DNA of 64,000 nucleotides, from contig NZ_JAFBID010000013.1 of assembly GCF_016811235.1 (NCBI RefSeq), positions 1-64,000 on the forward strand. The letters run 5' to 3'. The notes under the pieces were generated by a model that ran no database searches, was not told the origin of the DNA, and saw only the letters and a list, made by a program, of their open reading frames with translations. The DNA is from Microvirga arabica. Lineage in GTDB: Bacteria; Pseudomonadota; Alphaproteobacteria; Rhizobiales; Beijerinckiaceae. A program made the position numbers and the translations under genes. Below, piece after piece: positions 58,095-64,000 of this stretch. Numbering within the stretch: the first letter of the stretch is position 1; the number at the start of each line of letters is the position of its first letter.

Positions 58095-59066
58095 ATGCCC
58101 TCCAAGCTCGACCAACTGCGCGCCATGACGGTCGTCGTCGCCGATACCGGCGACCTCGATGCGGTGCGCCGCCTGAAGCCCCAGGACTGCACCACCAACC
58201 CGACCCTGCTCCTGAAGGCGGTCGAGACCCCGGCCTATGGCCACATCATCGATGAGGCCCTGGCCTGGGGCCGCTCTCAGGGTGGCTCCCGCGAGGGTGT
58301 GATCGCGGCGATCTGCGACCGGCTTGCCGTGGCCTTCGGTGCGGAGCTCGCCGGCATCGTGCCGGGTCGGGTCTCGACGGAGGTGGACGCGGACCTCTCC
58401 TTCGACACGGACGCGACCCTCGCTAAGGCGCGGGCCATCATCAAGGCCTACGAGGAGCGCGGCATCGGGCGCGAGCGGATTCTCATCAAGATCGCCGCCA
58501 CCTGGGAGGGCATCCGCGCGGCGGAAGTGCTCCAGAAGGAAGGCATCGACTGCAACCTCACCCTTCTCTTCAGCCAGGTGCAGGCCCAGGCCTGCGCGGA
58601 AGCCGGCGTGTTCCTGATCTCGCCTTTCGTCGGCCGCATCCTCGACTGGCACGTGAAGGCGGGCGGCGGACCCTACACGGGCGAGACCGATCCGGGCGTG
58701 CTCTCCGTGCGCAAGATCTACGCCTCGTACAAGGCTCAAGGGATCAAGACCGTGGTGATGGGCGCCTCCTTCCGCTATACGGCTGAGATCGAAGCACTCG
58801 CGGGATGCGATCGCCTCACCATCTCGCCTGCGCTCCTCGACGAACTTGCGGGCTCGCAGGGCGAACTGCCGCGCAAGCTCTCGCCCGACAATGTCGAGAC
58901 GATCGCGCCGCTGCCGCGCACGGACGAGAAGAGCTTCCGCTTCGCCATGAACGAGGATGCGATGGCGTCCGAAAAGCTCTCCGAAGGCATCCGCTCCTTC
59001 GTGAAGGATCTGCGGTCCCTGCGCAGCCTCGTGGCGCAGCGGCTGGAGGAGAAGGAGGCGGCCTGA
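58095..59066 (+). CDS. tal: Transaldolase TalB type
   Basis: A 323-residue class-I transaldolase. D17, E96 and the Schiff-base lysine K132 ([11 protein letters not shown]) fall exactly at the numbers known for Escherichia coli TalB. It moves dihydroxyacetone units between sugar phosphates in the pentose phosphate pathway. The ATG at 58095 follows ACGGAGATCCC. A small hairpin (59054-59076) spans the stop codon. Confidence 0.95.
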   Translation: MPSKLDQLRAMTVVVADTGDLDAVRRLKPQDCTTNPTLLLKAVETPAYGHIIDEALAWGRSQGGSREGVIAAICDRLAVAFGAELAGIVPGRVSTEVDADLSFDTDATLAKARAIIKAYEERGIGRERILIKIAATWEGIRAAEVLQKEGIDCNLTLLFSQVQAQACAEAGVFLISPFVGRILDWHVKAGGGPYTGETDPGVLSVRKIYASYKAQGIKTVVMGASFRYTAEIEALAGCDRLTISPALLDELAGSQGELPRKLSPDNVETIAPLPRTDEKSFRFAMNEDAMASEKLSEGIRSFVKDLRSLRSLVAQRLEEKEAA

Positions 59067-59099
59067 CACCGCCTCCCGCTTTAGCATACCAGAGCCGGC

Positions 59100-59357
59100 T
59101 CAACGATTGTCGGGCCGGCTTCTCACTGCCTGCAATCCCTGCCGCGTGATGCGGTAGGGGCCGCCGTTCATTGATGCGATCAGCCCTTTCTGGCGCAGCG
59201 CCTTGAACAGGTCGAGCGTGCAGAGGGTGAGCAGCCACCCTTCGCGGGTGAGGCATTCGATATCGGAGATGCGGCCGTTGTCGTCCTTGTAGTGATGGAT
59301 GACGCCGCCTTGCGCGAGCACGTGGAGCACGCGCTGCCCATTGCGTGAAACGTTCAC
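59100..59357 (-). CDS. YjhX/TopAI (UPF0386) family toxin-like protein
   Basis: An 85-residue protein, the same length as Escherichia coli YjhX (TopAI). It opens MNVSRNGQRVLHVLAQGG, then has GRISDIECLTREGWLLT, LFKALRQKGLI and the C-terminal GGPYRITRQGL. YjhX inhibits topoisomerase I and is neutralised by the acetyltransferase-like YjhQ. No yjhQ homologue is nearby, so this may be a solitary member, possibly without toxicity. It is convergent with the transaldolase gene. Confidence 0.85.
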   Translation of the reverse strand: MNVSRNGQRVLHVLAQGGVIHHYKDDNGRISDIECLTREGWLLTLCTLDLFKALRQKGLIASMNGGPYRITRQGLQAVRSRPDNR

Positions 59358-59499
59358 GGGAATAACCTGAAGCTTTGATGATAGTGTCGGAGGGTGCGCG
59401 CACGTGCGCGTTCGGCTGAACGGTCAGCCGCTGCCCGCTGTACTGCCAGCGGGCCTTACCGGGTCTCGGTCTCTCCGCGCATAAAAGCTCCAAAAGGAA

Positions 59500-59524
59500 A
59501 CGGCGGCGTTATAAGCGCCGCCGT
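59500..59524. repeat. Perfect GC-rich hairpin upstream of the yjhX-like gene
   Basis: ACGGCGGCG pairs with CGCCGCCGT around a 7-base TTATAAG loop. No T-tract follows on either side. The 354-base region 59358-59711 contains this hairpin and a repeat (59560-59702), but no gene I can support. Confidence 0.55.
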
Positions 59525-59559
59525 ATCGTGTCGTCAAGATTGCGCGAATTGCCACCACT

Positions 59560-59702
59560 GTCATTCCGGGGCCGCGCAGCGGAGCCCGGAATCCATAACC
59601 GCCAACGGAATGAACAAAGGCGCTGCGGTACATGCAGCGCCTTTTTCTTGAGATGTCGTGTTTATGGATTCCGGGCTCGGCCTATGGCCGCCTCGGAATG
59701 AC
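59560..59702. repeat. GTCATYCC-ended repeat, copy 6, carrying an internal terminator-like hairpin
   Basis: A 143-base element from GTCATTCCGGGGC to CCTCGGAATGAC. GGAATCCATAACCGC and GTGTTTATGGATTCC form the inner arms. Its middle holds AAAGGCGCTGC-N7-GCAGCGCCTTTTT, a good rho-independent terminator in the plus direction, about 25 bases upstream of the end of the ThDP enzyme gene. Confidence 0.75.
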
Positions 59703-59711
59703 AGTGGAGAG

Positions 59712-61391
59712 CTATTTCTTCTCCGCCAGCGCCTTCTCGCGGATGGCCGAAAGCGACATGCTGGGCGTAATCGCTTCCGGGTCGAGGATGCAGTGCAGGA
59801 TCGCGGGCTTGCTGGAGGTGAGCGCCCGCTGGAGGGCCGGGGCGAAGTCCTCCGTCATCTCGACGCGCTCGCCGTAGCCGCCGAAGGCGCGGGCATAGGC
59901 GGCGAAGTCCGGGTTCTGCAGCATGGTGGCCGAGACGCGGCCGGGATATTCGCGTTCCTGGTGCATGCGGATCGTGCCGTACATGCCGTTGTCGAGCAGC
60001 ACCACCAGGATCGGCAGATCGTATTGCACGGCGGTGGCGAATTCCTGCCCGTTCATGAGGAAGTCGCCGTCGCCGGCGAACACCACCACGGGACTGTCGG
60101 GCCGCAGGCGCTTGGCGCCCACCGCTGCCGGCACGCCATAGCCCATGGAGCCGGAGGTGGGCGCGAGCTGCGTGCCGTACTCCCGGAAGGGCCAGAAGCG
60201 GTGCACCCAGGTGGCGAAGTTGCCTGCCCCGTTGCAGAAGACCGTGTCGGTTGGCATCACCTCGCGCAGGTGCCGCATCACCTGGCCCATCTGAAGCGCG
60301 CCGGGATGCTTGATCTCGCTCGGGTCGCTCCAGGCGAGATAGCTTTCATGCGCCGCCTTCGTGCCCGCGCTCCAGGGCAGCGAAGCCGGCGGATGCACGG
60401 CCTCGAGCGCTGCCGTGAAGGCGTTGGGCGAGGCGTTGATGGCGAGATGCGGCGCATAGACCCGCCCGAGCTCGCTCGAATCGGGATGGATGTGCACCAG
60501 CGTCTGCTTGGGAGCCGGAATGTCGAGCAGCGTGTAGGCCTGGCTCGGGATCTCGGAGAGACGCCCGCCGACGAGCAGGACGAGATCCGCGTCCTTGATG
60601 CACGCCAAAAGCTTCGGATTCACGCCGAGCCCGAGATCGCCGATGTAGGAGGCGTGGTCGGCGGGAAACAGCATCTGGCGACGGAACGTGCAGGCGACCG
60701 GCAGCTCGAAACGCTCGGCAAAACGCACGAAGCGCTGCACGGCCGCTTCCGACCAGCGACTGCCGCCGAGGAGTGCAATCGGGTTCTTCGCGCCGTGAAG
60801 GAGCTTCTGCAATTCGGCCATCTGCGCGGGACCGGGATGCGTCTCGATCACCTGGTAGCGCGGCGCGTCGGCCACAGTTGCCATCTCGGTGAGCACGTCT
60901 TCCGGCAGCGCGATCACCACGGGGCCGGGACGGCCCGAGGTGGCCACATGGAAGGCGCGGGAGACGATCTCGGGAAAGCGTGCCGGATCGTCCACTTCCG
61001 TGGCCCATTTGGCCAGCGGGCCGAAGGCGGCGCGGTAGTCGAGCTCCTGGAACGCCTCGCGCTCGCGCATGCCGCGCTCGATCTGGCCGACGAACAGGAT
61101 CATCGGCGTCGAATCCTGCTTGGCGATGTGGATGCCCGGCGAGGCGTTGGTGGCACCGGGGCCGCGGGTGACGAAGCAGATGCCAGGCCGGCCCGTGAGC
61201 TTGCCGTAGGCCTCCGCCATCATGGCCGCGCCGCCTTCCTGGCGGCAGACCGTGATACTGATGTTCGCGTCATGCAGCGCGTCGAGCGCCGCGAGATAGC
61301 TCTCGCCCGGAACGCAGAAGATGTGATCGACTCCGTGCAGAGTCAGCTGATCGACAAGAATCTGGCCGCCGGTGCGGGAGGGCGCTGTCAT
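59712..61391 (-). CDS. ThDP-dependent enzyme, acetolactate synthase-like
   Basis: A 559-residue ThDP enzyme. The N-terminal part has CVPGESYLAALDAL, CRQEGGAAMMAEAYG with the catalytic glutamate, and TRGPGATNA. The C-terminal cofactor motif is GDGDFLMNGQEFAT ... LLDNGMYGT. It resembles IlvB-type but is not obviously a true acetohydroxyacid synthase, since no small subunit (ilvH) is nearby. It lies after an aldehyde dehydrogenase; a role in lysine or other catabolism is possible. Confidence 0.88.
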   Translation of the reverse strand: MTAPSRTGGQILVDQLTLHGVDHIFCVPGESYLAALDALHDANISITVCRQEGGAAMMAEAYGKLTGRPGICFVTRGPGATNASPGIHIAKQDSTPMILFVGQIERGMREREAFQELDYRAAFGPLAKWATEVDDPARFPEIVSRAFHVATSGRPGPVVIALPEDVLTEMATVADAPRYQVIETHPGPAQMAELQKLLHGAKNPIALLGGSRWSEAAVQRFVRFAERFELPVACTFRRQMLFPADHASYIGDLGLGVNPKLLACIKDADLVLLVGGRLSEIPSQAYTLLDIPAPKQTLVHIHPDSSELGRVYAPHLAINASPNAFTAALEAVHPPASLPWSAGTKAAHESYLAWSDPSEIKHPGALQMGQVMRHLREVMPTDTVFCNGAGNFATWVHRFWPFREYGTQLAPTSGSMGYGVPAAVGAKRLRPDSPVVVFAGDGDFLMNGQEFATAVQYDLPILVVLLDNGMYGTIRMHQEREYPGRVSATMLQNPDFAAYARAFGGYGERVEMTEDFAPALQRALTSSKPAILHCILDPEAITPSMSLSAIREKALAEKK

Positions 61392-61423
61392 GGAAGGCTC
61401 ACGATGTAAGAGTGCTTGAACAG

Positions 61424-61449
61424 AAAAAAGGAGGGCATTGCTGCCCTCC
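61424..61449 (-). terminator. Intrinsic terminator after the aldehyde dehydrogenase
   Basis: On the minus strand GGAGGGCA pairs with TGCCCTCC around a 4-base loop and is followed by TTTTTT. It starts 19 bases past the aldehyde dehydrogenase stop, separating it from the ThDP enzyme gene downstream. Confidence 0.85.
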
Positions 61450-61467
61450 GTGTGTCGTTTCAGACGA

Positions 61468-63018
61468 TCAGGCGTCCACGTCGAACTTCACGCCCTGGGC
61501 GAGCGGAAGCGTGTTGCCGTAGTTCACCGTGTTGGTGGCGCGGCGCATATACGCCTTCCAGGAATCCGAGCCGGATTCGCGGCCGCCGCCCGTCTCCTTC
61601 TCGCCCCCGAAGGCTCCGCCGATCTCGGCGCCCGAGGGGCCGATATTCACGTTAGCGATGCCGCAATCGGAGCCCGTCGCCGAGATGAAGGCTTCGGCCT
61701 CGCGCATGTTGAGCGTGAAGATCGAGGAGGACAGGCCGGCGCCCACTGCGTTGTGCAGTTCGATCACCTCGTCGAAATCCGAATAGCGCATCACGTAGAG
61801 GATCGGCGCGAAGGTTTCGCGTGTCACCGGGCCGGTTTGGCCAGGCATCTCCACGAGGGCGGGACGGGCATAGACGCCGTCGCCCGCCACATCCGTGAAG
61901 CGTCCGCCGCCATGCACCTTGCCGCCGGCTGCACGGGCCTCGTCCAGCGCACGCTCCATGCCGTCGAAGGCAGCCTGATCGATCAGGGGGCCGACGAGCG
62001 TGCCGGGCTCGCGCGGATCGCCGATCTTCACGCTGCCATAGACCTTGGCGAGGCGCGGCACGAGGCTGTCATAGACGCTCTCATGCACGAAGAGGCGGCG
62101 CAGCGTGGTGCAGCGCTGGCCCGCCGTGCCCATGGCGGCAAACGCGATGCCGCGCAAGGCGAGGTCGAGATCGGCGGAAGGAGCGACGATGGCGGCGTTG
62201 TTGCCGCCGAGCTCCAGGATCGCCCGGGCAAAGCGTTCGGCGAGCTTGGGCGCGACCTGACGGCCCATGGCGGTGGAACCGGTGGCGGAGAGGATCGGCA
62301 CGCGGTGATCCTCGACCAGGATCTCGCCGACCTCGCGGCCGCCGAGCAGCACCTCGCACAGGCCCTCCGGCACGCCGCCGAAGCGCTTGGCCGCGCGCTC
62401 CACGATGGCCTGTGTGGCGAGCGCAGTCAGCAGGGTCTTCTCGGACGGCTTCCACACCACGCTGTCGCCGCACACGAGCGCAAGCGCCGCATTCCAGGAC
62501 CACACGGCCACGGGGAAGTTGAAGGCGGAGATCACGCCGCAGACGCCGAGCGGATGCCAGGTTTCCATCATGCGGTGATCGGCGCGCTCGGTGGCGATGG
62601 TGAGGCCATAGAGCTGGCGCGAGAGGCCGACGGCGAAATCGCAGATGTCGATCATCTCCTGCACCTCGCCGAGGCCCTCGGAGACGATCTTGCCGGCCTC
62701 AAGCGTCACGAGGCGGCCGAGATCGTCCTTGGCGGCGCGCAGCTCCTCGCCGAGAAGGCGGATGAACTCGCCGCGCCGGGGGGCCGGGATCTTGCGCCAG
62801 GTTTTGAAGGCGGCGTCGGCCCGGCCGATGGCGGCCTTGGACTCCTCCGGCGTGGTCTCGCGCACATGGGCGATCACCTCGCCGGTGATCGGGGAGCGGG
62901 CCGGGCGGCCACCGGCGGCAAAGGCGCTGTCCGGCACGCCGAGGCGCGCGAGAATGGCGCGGGCCTCGTCCGCCACGGAGGCAGGCGCGGAGGATACGGG
63001 TTTCAGGCTCGCGGTCAT
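61468..63018 (-). CDS. Aldehyde dehydrogenase, L-aminoadipate-semialdehyde/piperideine-6-carboxylate type
   Basis: A 516-residue ALDH of the ALDH7 type. N167 is in SAFNFP, the general-base E269 in LELGG, and the nucleophile C303 in AGQRCTT. C-terminal segments NVNIGPSGAEIGGAFGG and GRESGSDSWK are typical of aminoadipate-semialdehyde dehydrogenase (antiquitin). It oxidises the semialdehyde from lysine breakdown. The start at 63018 follows GAGGGAGATAACC. It lies just after a saccharopine-dehydrogenase-like gene, which supplies its substrate in the saccharopine pathway. Confidence 0.9.
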   Translation of the reverse strand: MTASLKPVSSAPASVADEARAILARLGVPDSAFAAGGRPARSPITGEVIAHVRETTPEESKAAIGRADAAFKTWRKIPAPRRGEFIRLLGEELRAAKDDLGRLVTLEAGKIVSEGLGEVQEMIDICDFAVGLSRQLYGLTIATERADHRMMETWHPLGVCGVISAFNFPVAVWSWNAALALVCGDSVVWKPSEKTLLTALATQAIVERAAKRFGGVPEGLCEVLLGGREVGEILVEDHRVPILSATGSTAMGRQVAPKLAERFARAILELGGNNAAIVAPSADLDLALRGIAFAAMGTAGQRCTTLRRLFVHESVYDSLVPRLAKVYGSVKIGDPREPGTLVGPLIDQAAFDGMERALDEARAAGGKVHGGGRFTDVAGDGVYARPALVEMPGQTGPVTRETFAPILYVMRYSDFDEVIELHNAVGAGLSSSIFTLNMREAEAFISATGSDCGIANVNIGPSGAEIGGAFGGEKETGGGRESGSDSWKAYMRRATNTVNYGNTLPLAQGVKFDVDA

Positions 63019-63123
63019 GGTTATCTCCCTCGATGCGGGCTTAAGGCTCGGCATGGAGCCCTGGCCGTCGCTGGTCCTTGGAACGAAACGACGGCGGCTG
63101 TCAGGCCACCGTCTTAAAGCATT

Positions 63124-63154
63124 TTCGGAAAAGCAGGGAACTGCTTTTCCCGAA
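63124..63154. repeat. Palindromic unit TTCGGAAAAGCAG / CTGCTTTTCCCGAA
   Basis: Arms of 13 and 14 bases pair with one bulge around a GGAA loop. It is similar in type to short palindromes common in Methylobacterium-like genomes. With the next repeat it makes up most of the 308-base gap 63019-63326, which holds no gene. Confidence 0.6.
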
Positions 63155-63214
63155 TAGGGTCATGCGGTTTTGGTAAGAAGCTTGGCTCAGAGCATCCTCC
63201 TCACAAGGGAAGCT

Positions 63215-63319
63215 GTCATCCCCGGCGAGCGTCAGCGAGGGAAGGGGATCCATGATTGCGCTCGGCGCTATGGATTCCCTCCCCCTCCGATGGCTGCGCC
63301 ATCTCCGGCCGGGAATGAC
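63215..63319. repeat. GTCATYCC-ended repeat, copy 7
   Basis: A 105-base element from GTCATCCCCGGCGAGC to GCCGGGAATGAC. GGAAGGGGATCCAT and ATGGATTCCCTCCCC form the inner arms. It lies between the aldehyde dehydrogenase and the saccharopine-dehydrogenase-like gene. Confidence 0.75.
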
Positions 63320-63326
63320 ATTCCCC

Positions 63327-64000
63327 TTACGCCACCGCGTCGAGGCGGATGTTCTTCACCGCCGGCTCGTGGCTCTCGTCCAGGCGCTCGCCCGCATAGA
63401 CGCGGCCGAAGCGGTTGGCCAGGAAGCTGTCGAGGTCGATCTCCTCCTGGCGGACGAAACCCTGTTTCGTCAGCTTGCCCTCGACCAGCAGGTCGAGCAT
63501 GGCGCAGATACCGGCAGCCGTCGTCACCTGAATGGCCGTGCGCTGGGTGCTGGCCACCTTTTGGCCATAGATGCTGCGGGCATAGGTCTCCTGCACGTAG
63601 CGGCCGCCGCGCTCGCCGGTCACCGTCACGAACACGATGACCATGTCCTGCATGGTGGCCGGCACGGCGTTCTCCAGGATGTCCTTGAGCACCTCGCGAC
63701 GGTTGCGCAGCTGCAGGTCGTTGAGCAGCACCCGCATGAGGGCGCAGTGGCCCGGATAGCGGATGGTCTTGTAGTTCAGGTTGCTCACCTTGCCTTCGAG
63801 CGTCTCGCACAGGGTGCCGAGGCCCCCGGAAGTGTTGAAGGCCTCGTAGCGCGTGCCGTCGAGAGAGAACTCTTCGAGTTCCTCCATGGCCGGGACCTCG
63901 CGCAGCTTGCCGTCGACCACGGCCTCGCAGCGCTCGATATACTCGTTGATGACGCCGTCCGTGCTCCAGGTGAGGTTGTAGGACAGGGCGTTCGACGGAT
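63327..64000 (-). CDS. Saccharopine dehydrogenase-like protein, C-terminal part cut by window edge
   Basis: About 224 C-terminal residues are visible, from PSNALSYNLTWSTDGV at the edge to NIRLDAVA. The segments YNLTWSTDGVINEY, FNTSGGLGTL, YKTIRYPGH and QVTTAAGICAML match saccharopine-dehydrogenase-family (Lys9-like) proteins. A GTG at 63920 is not a real start, because the reading frame continues upstream to the edge with conserved residues. It probably makes aminoadipate semialdehyde from saccharopine for the next gene. Confidence 0.88.
   Translation of the reverse strand, partial: PSNALSYNLTWSTDGVINEYIERCEAVVDGKLREVPAMEELEEFSLDGTRYEAFNTSGGLGTLCETLEGKVSNLNYKTIRYPGHCALMRVLLNDLQLRNRREVLKDILENAVPATMQDMVIVFVTVTGERGGRYVQETYARSIYGQKVASTQRTAIQVTTAAGICAMLDLLVEGKLTKQGFVRQEEIDLDSFLANRFGRVYAGERLDESHEPAVKNIRLDAVA

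Noticed and set aside
59394-59651. Plus-strand 85-residue frame
   Set aside because: It runs through a hairpin and a repeat element and has no protein-like composition.
59712-61391. True acetohydroxyacid synthase large subunit (IlvB)
   Set aside because: No regulatory subunit or other branched-chain synthesis genes are adjacent and the neighbours are catabolic, so only a family-level call is supported.

Overview
The window is high-GC chromosomal DNA. Its gene repertoire points to an alphaproteobacterium of the Hyphomicrobiales (Microvirga/Methylobacterium/Bosea/Bradyrhizobium-like): a PimFABCD-type dicarboxylate beta-oxidation cluster, rhizobial-type inositol genes with an RpiR-family regulator, an IolC-DUF2090 fusion and many short palindromic repeats. 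The genus cannot be fixed from the sequence alone. I see no rRNA, tRNA, CRISPR array or prophage. The only classical mobile element is the first few codons of an IS5-like transposase at the left edge.

Layout. (1) 0.4-11.5 kb: acyl-CoA catabolism around a divergent promoter near 8.0 kb. The minus-strand operon encodes a quinone-oxidoreductase-like enzyme, a PimA-like CoA ligase, two PimC/PimD-like acyl-CoA dehydrogenases, an ACAD10/11-type acyl-CoA dehydrogenase and an SDR. The plus-strand operon encodes a thiolase, a fused hydratase/dehydrogenase and an alpha/beta hydrolase. (2) 12.4-23.3 kb: a tandem-domain TetR regulator opposite a LivHMGF-K transporter, followed by a thioesterase, acyl-CoA ligase, SDR, MaoC-type hydratase and an ACAD10/11-type kinase. 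(3) 23.7-37.3 kb: a myo-inositol regulon (iolB, iolE, iolD, an unknown membrane protein and iolC; iolG; an RpiR-type iolR; an ABC transporter; a second Gfo/Idh/MocA dehydrogenase) with visible GGAA-N6-TTCC-type operators. (4) 37.5-52.3 kb: mixed genes, including recQ, a flavoprotein, lipoproteins, an SLC13 permease, a DMT exporter, ribA, a DUF4198 protein, an M20 amidohydrolase, an O-antigen-ligase-like protein and a SelD-N-terminus-like FAD enzyme. (5) 52.3-57.9 kb: valine catabolism (mmsB, an isobutyryl-CoA-dehydrogenase-like enzyme, mmsA, LysR regulator) with two small membrane proteins translationally linked to mmsB. (6) 58-64 kb: transaldolase, an orphan YjhX-type toxin homologue, a ThDP enzyme, and an aminoadipate-semialdehyde-dehydrogenase-like gene next to a saccharopine-dehydrogenase-like gene (lysine catabolism).

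The most interesting system spans regions 1 and 2. The two halves of animal ACAD10/ACAD11 (an APH-fold kinase and an acyl-CoA dehydrogenase) are encoded separately about 20 kb apart. Each sits in a cluster with a CoA ligase, SDR, hydratase and beta-oxidation enzymes. I infer a pathway that takes up an acid through the Liv-type transporter, activates it with CoA, phosphorylates a hydroxyl on the acyl chain and removes the phosphate to give an enoyl-CoA for beta-oxidation. MmsA may also finish inositol breakdown, because no separate iolA is present here.

At least seven copies of a 99-143 bp (outer nested copy longer) GTCATYCC-ended inverted-repeat element lie between genes, one inserted inside another. 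Two other palindrome families are also present.
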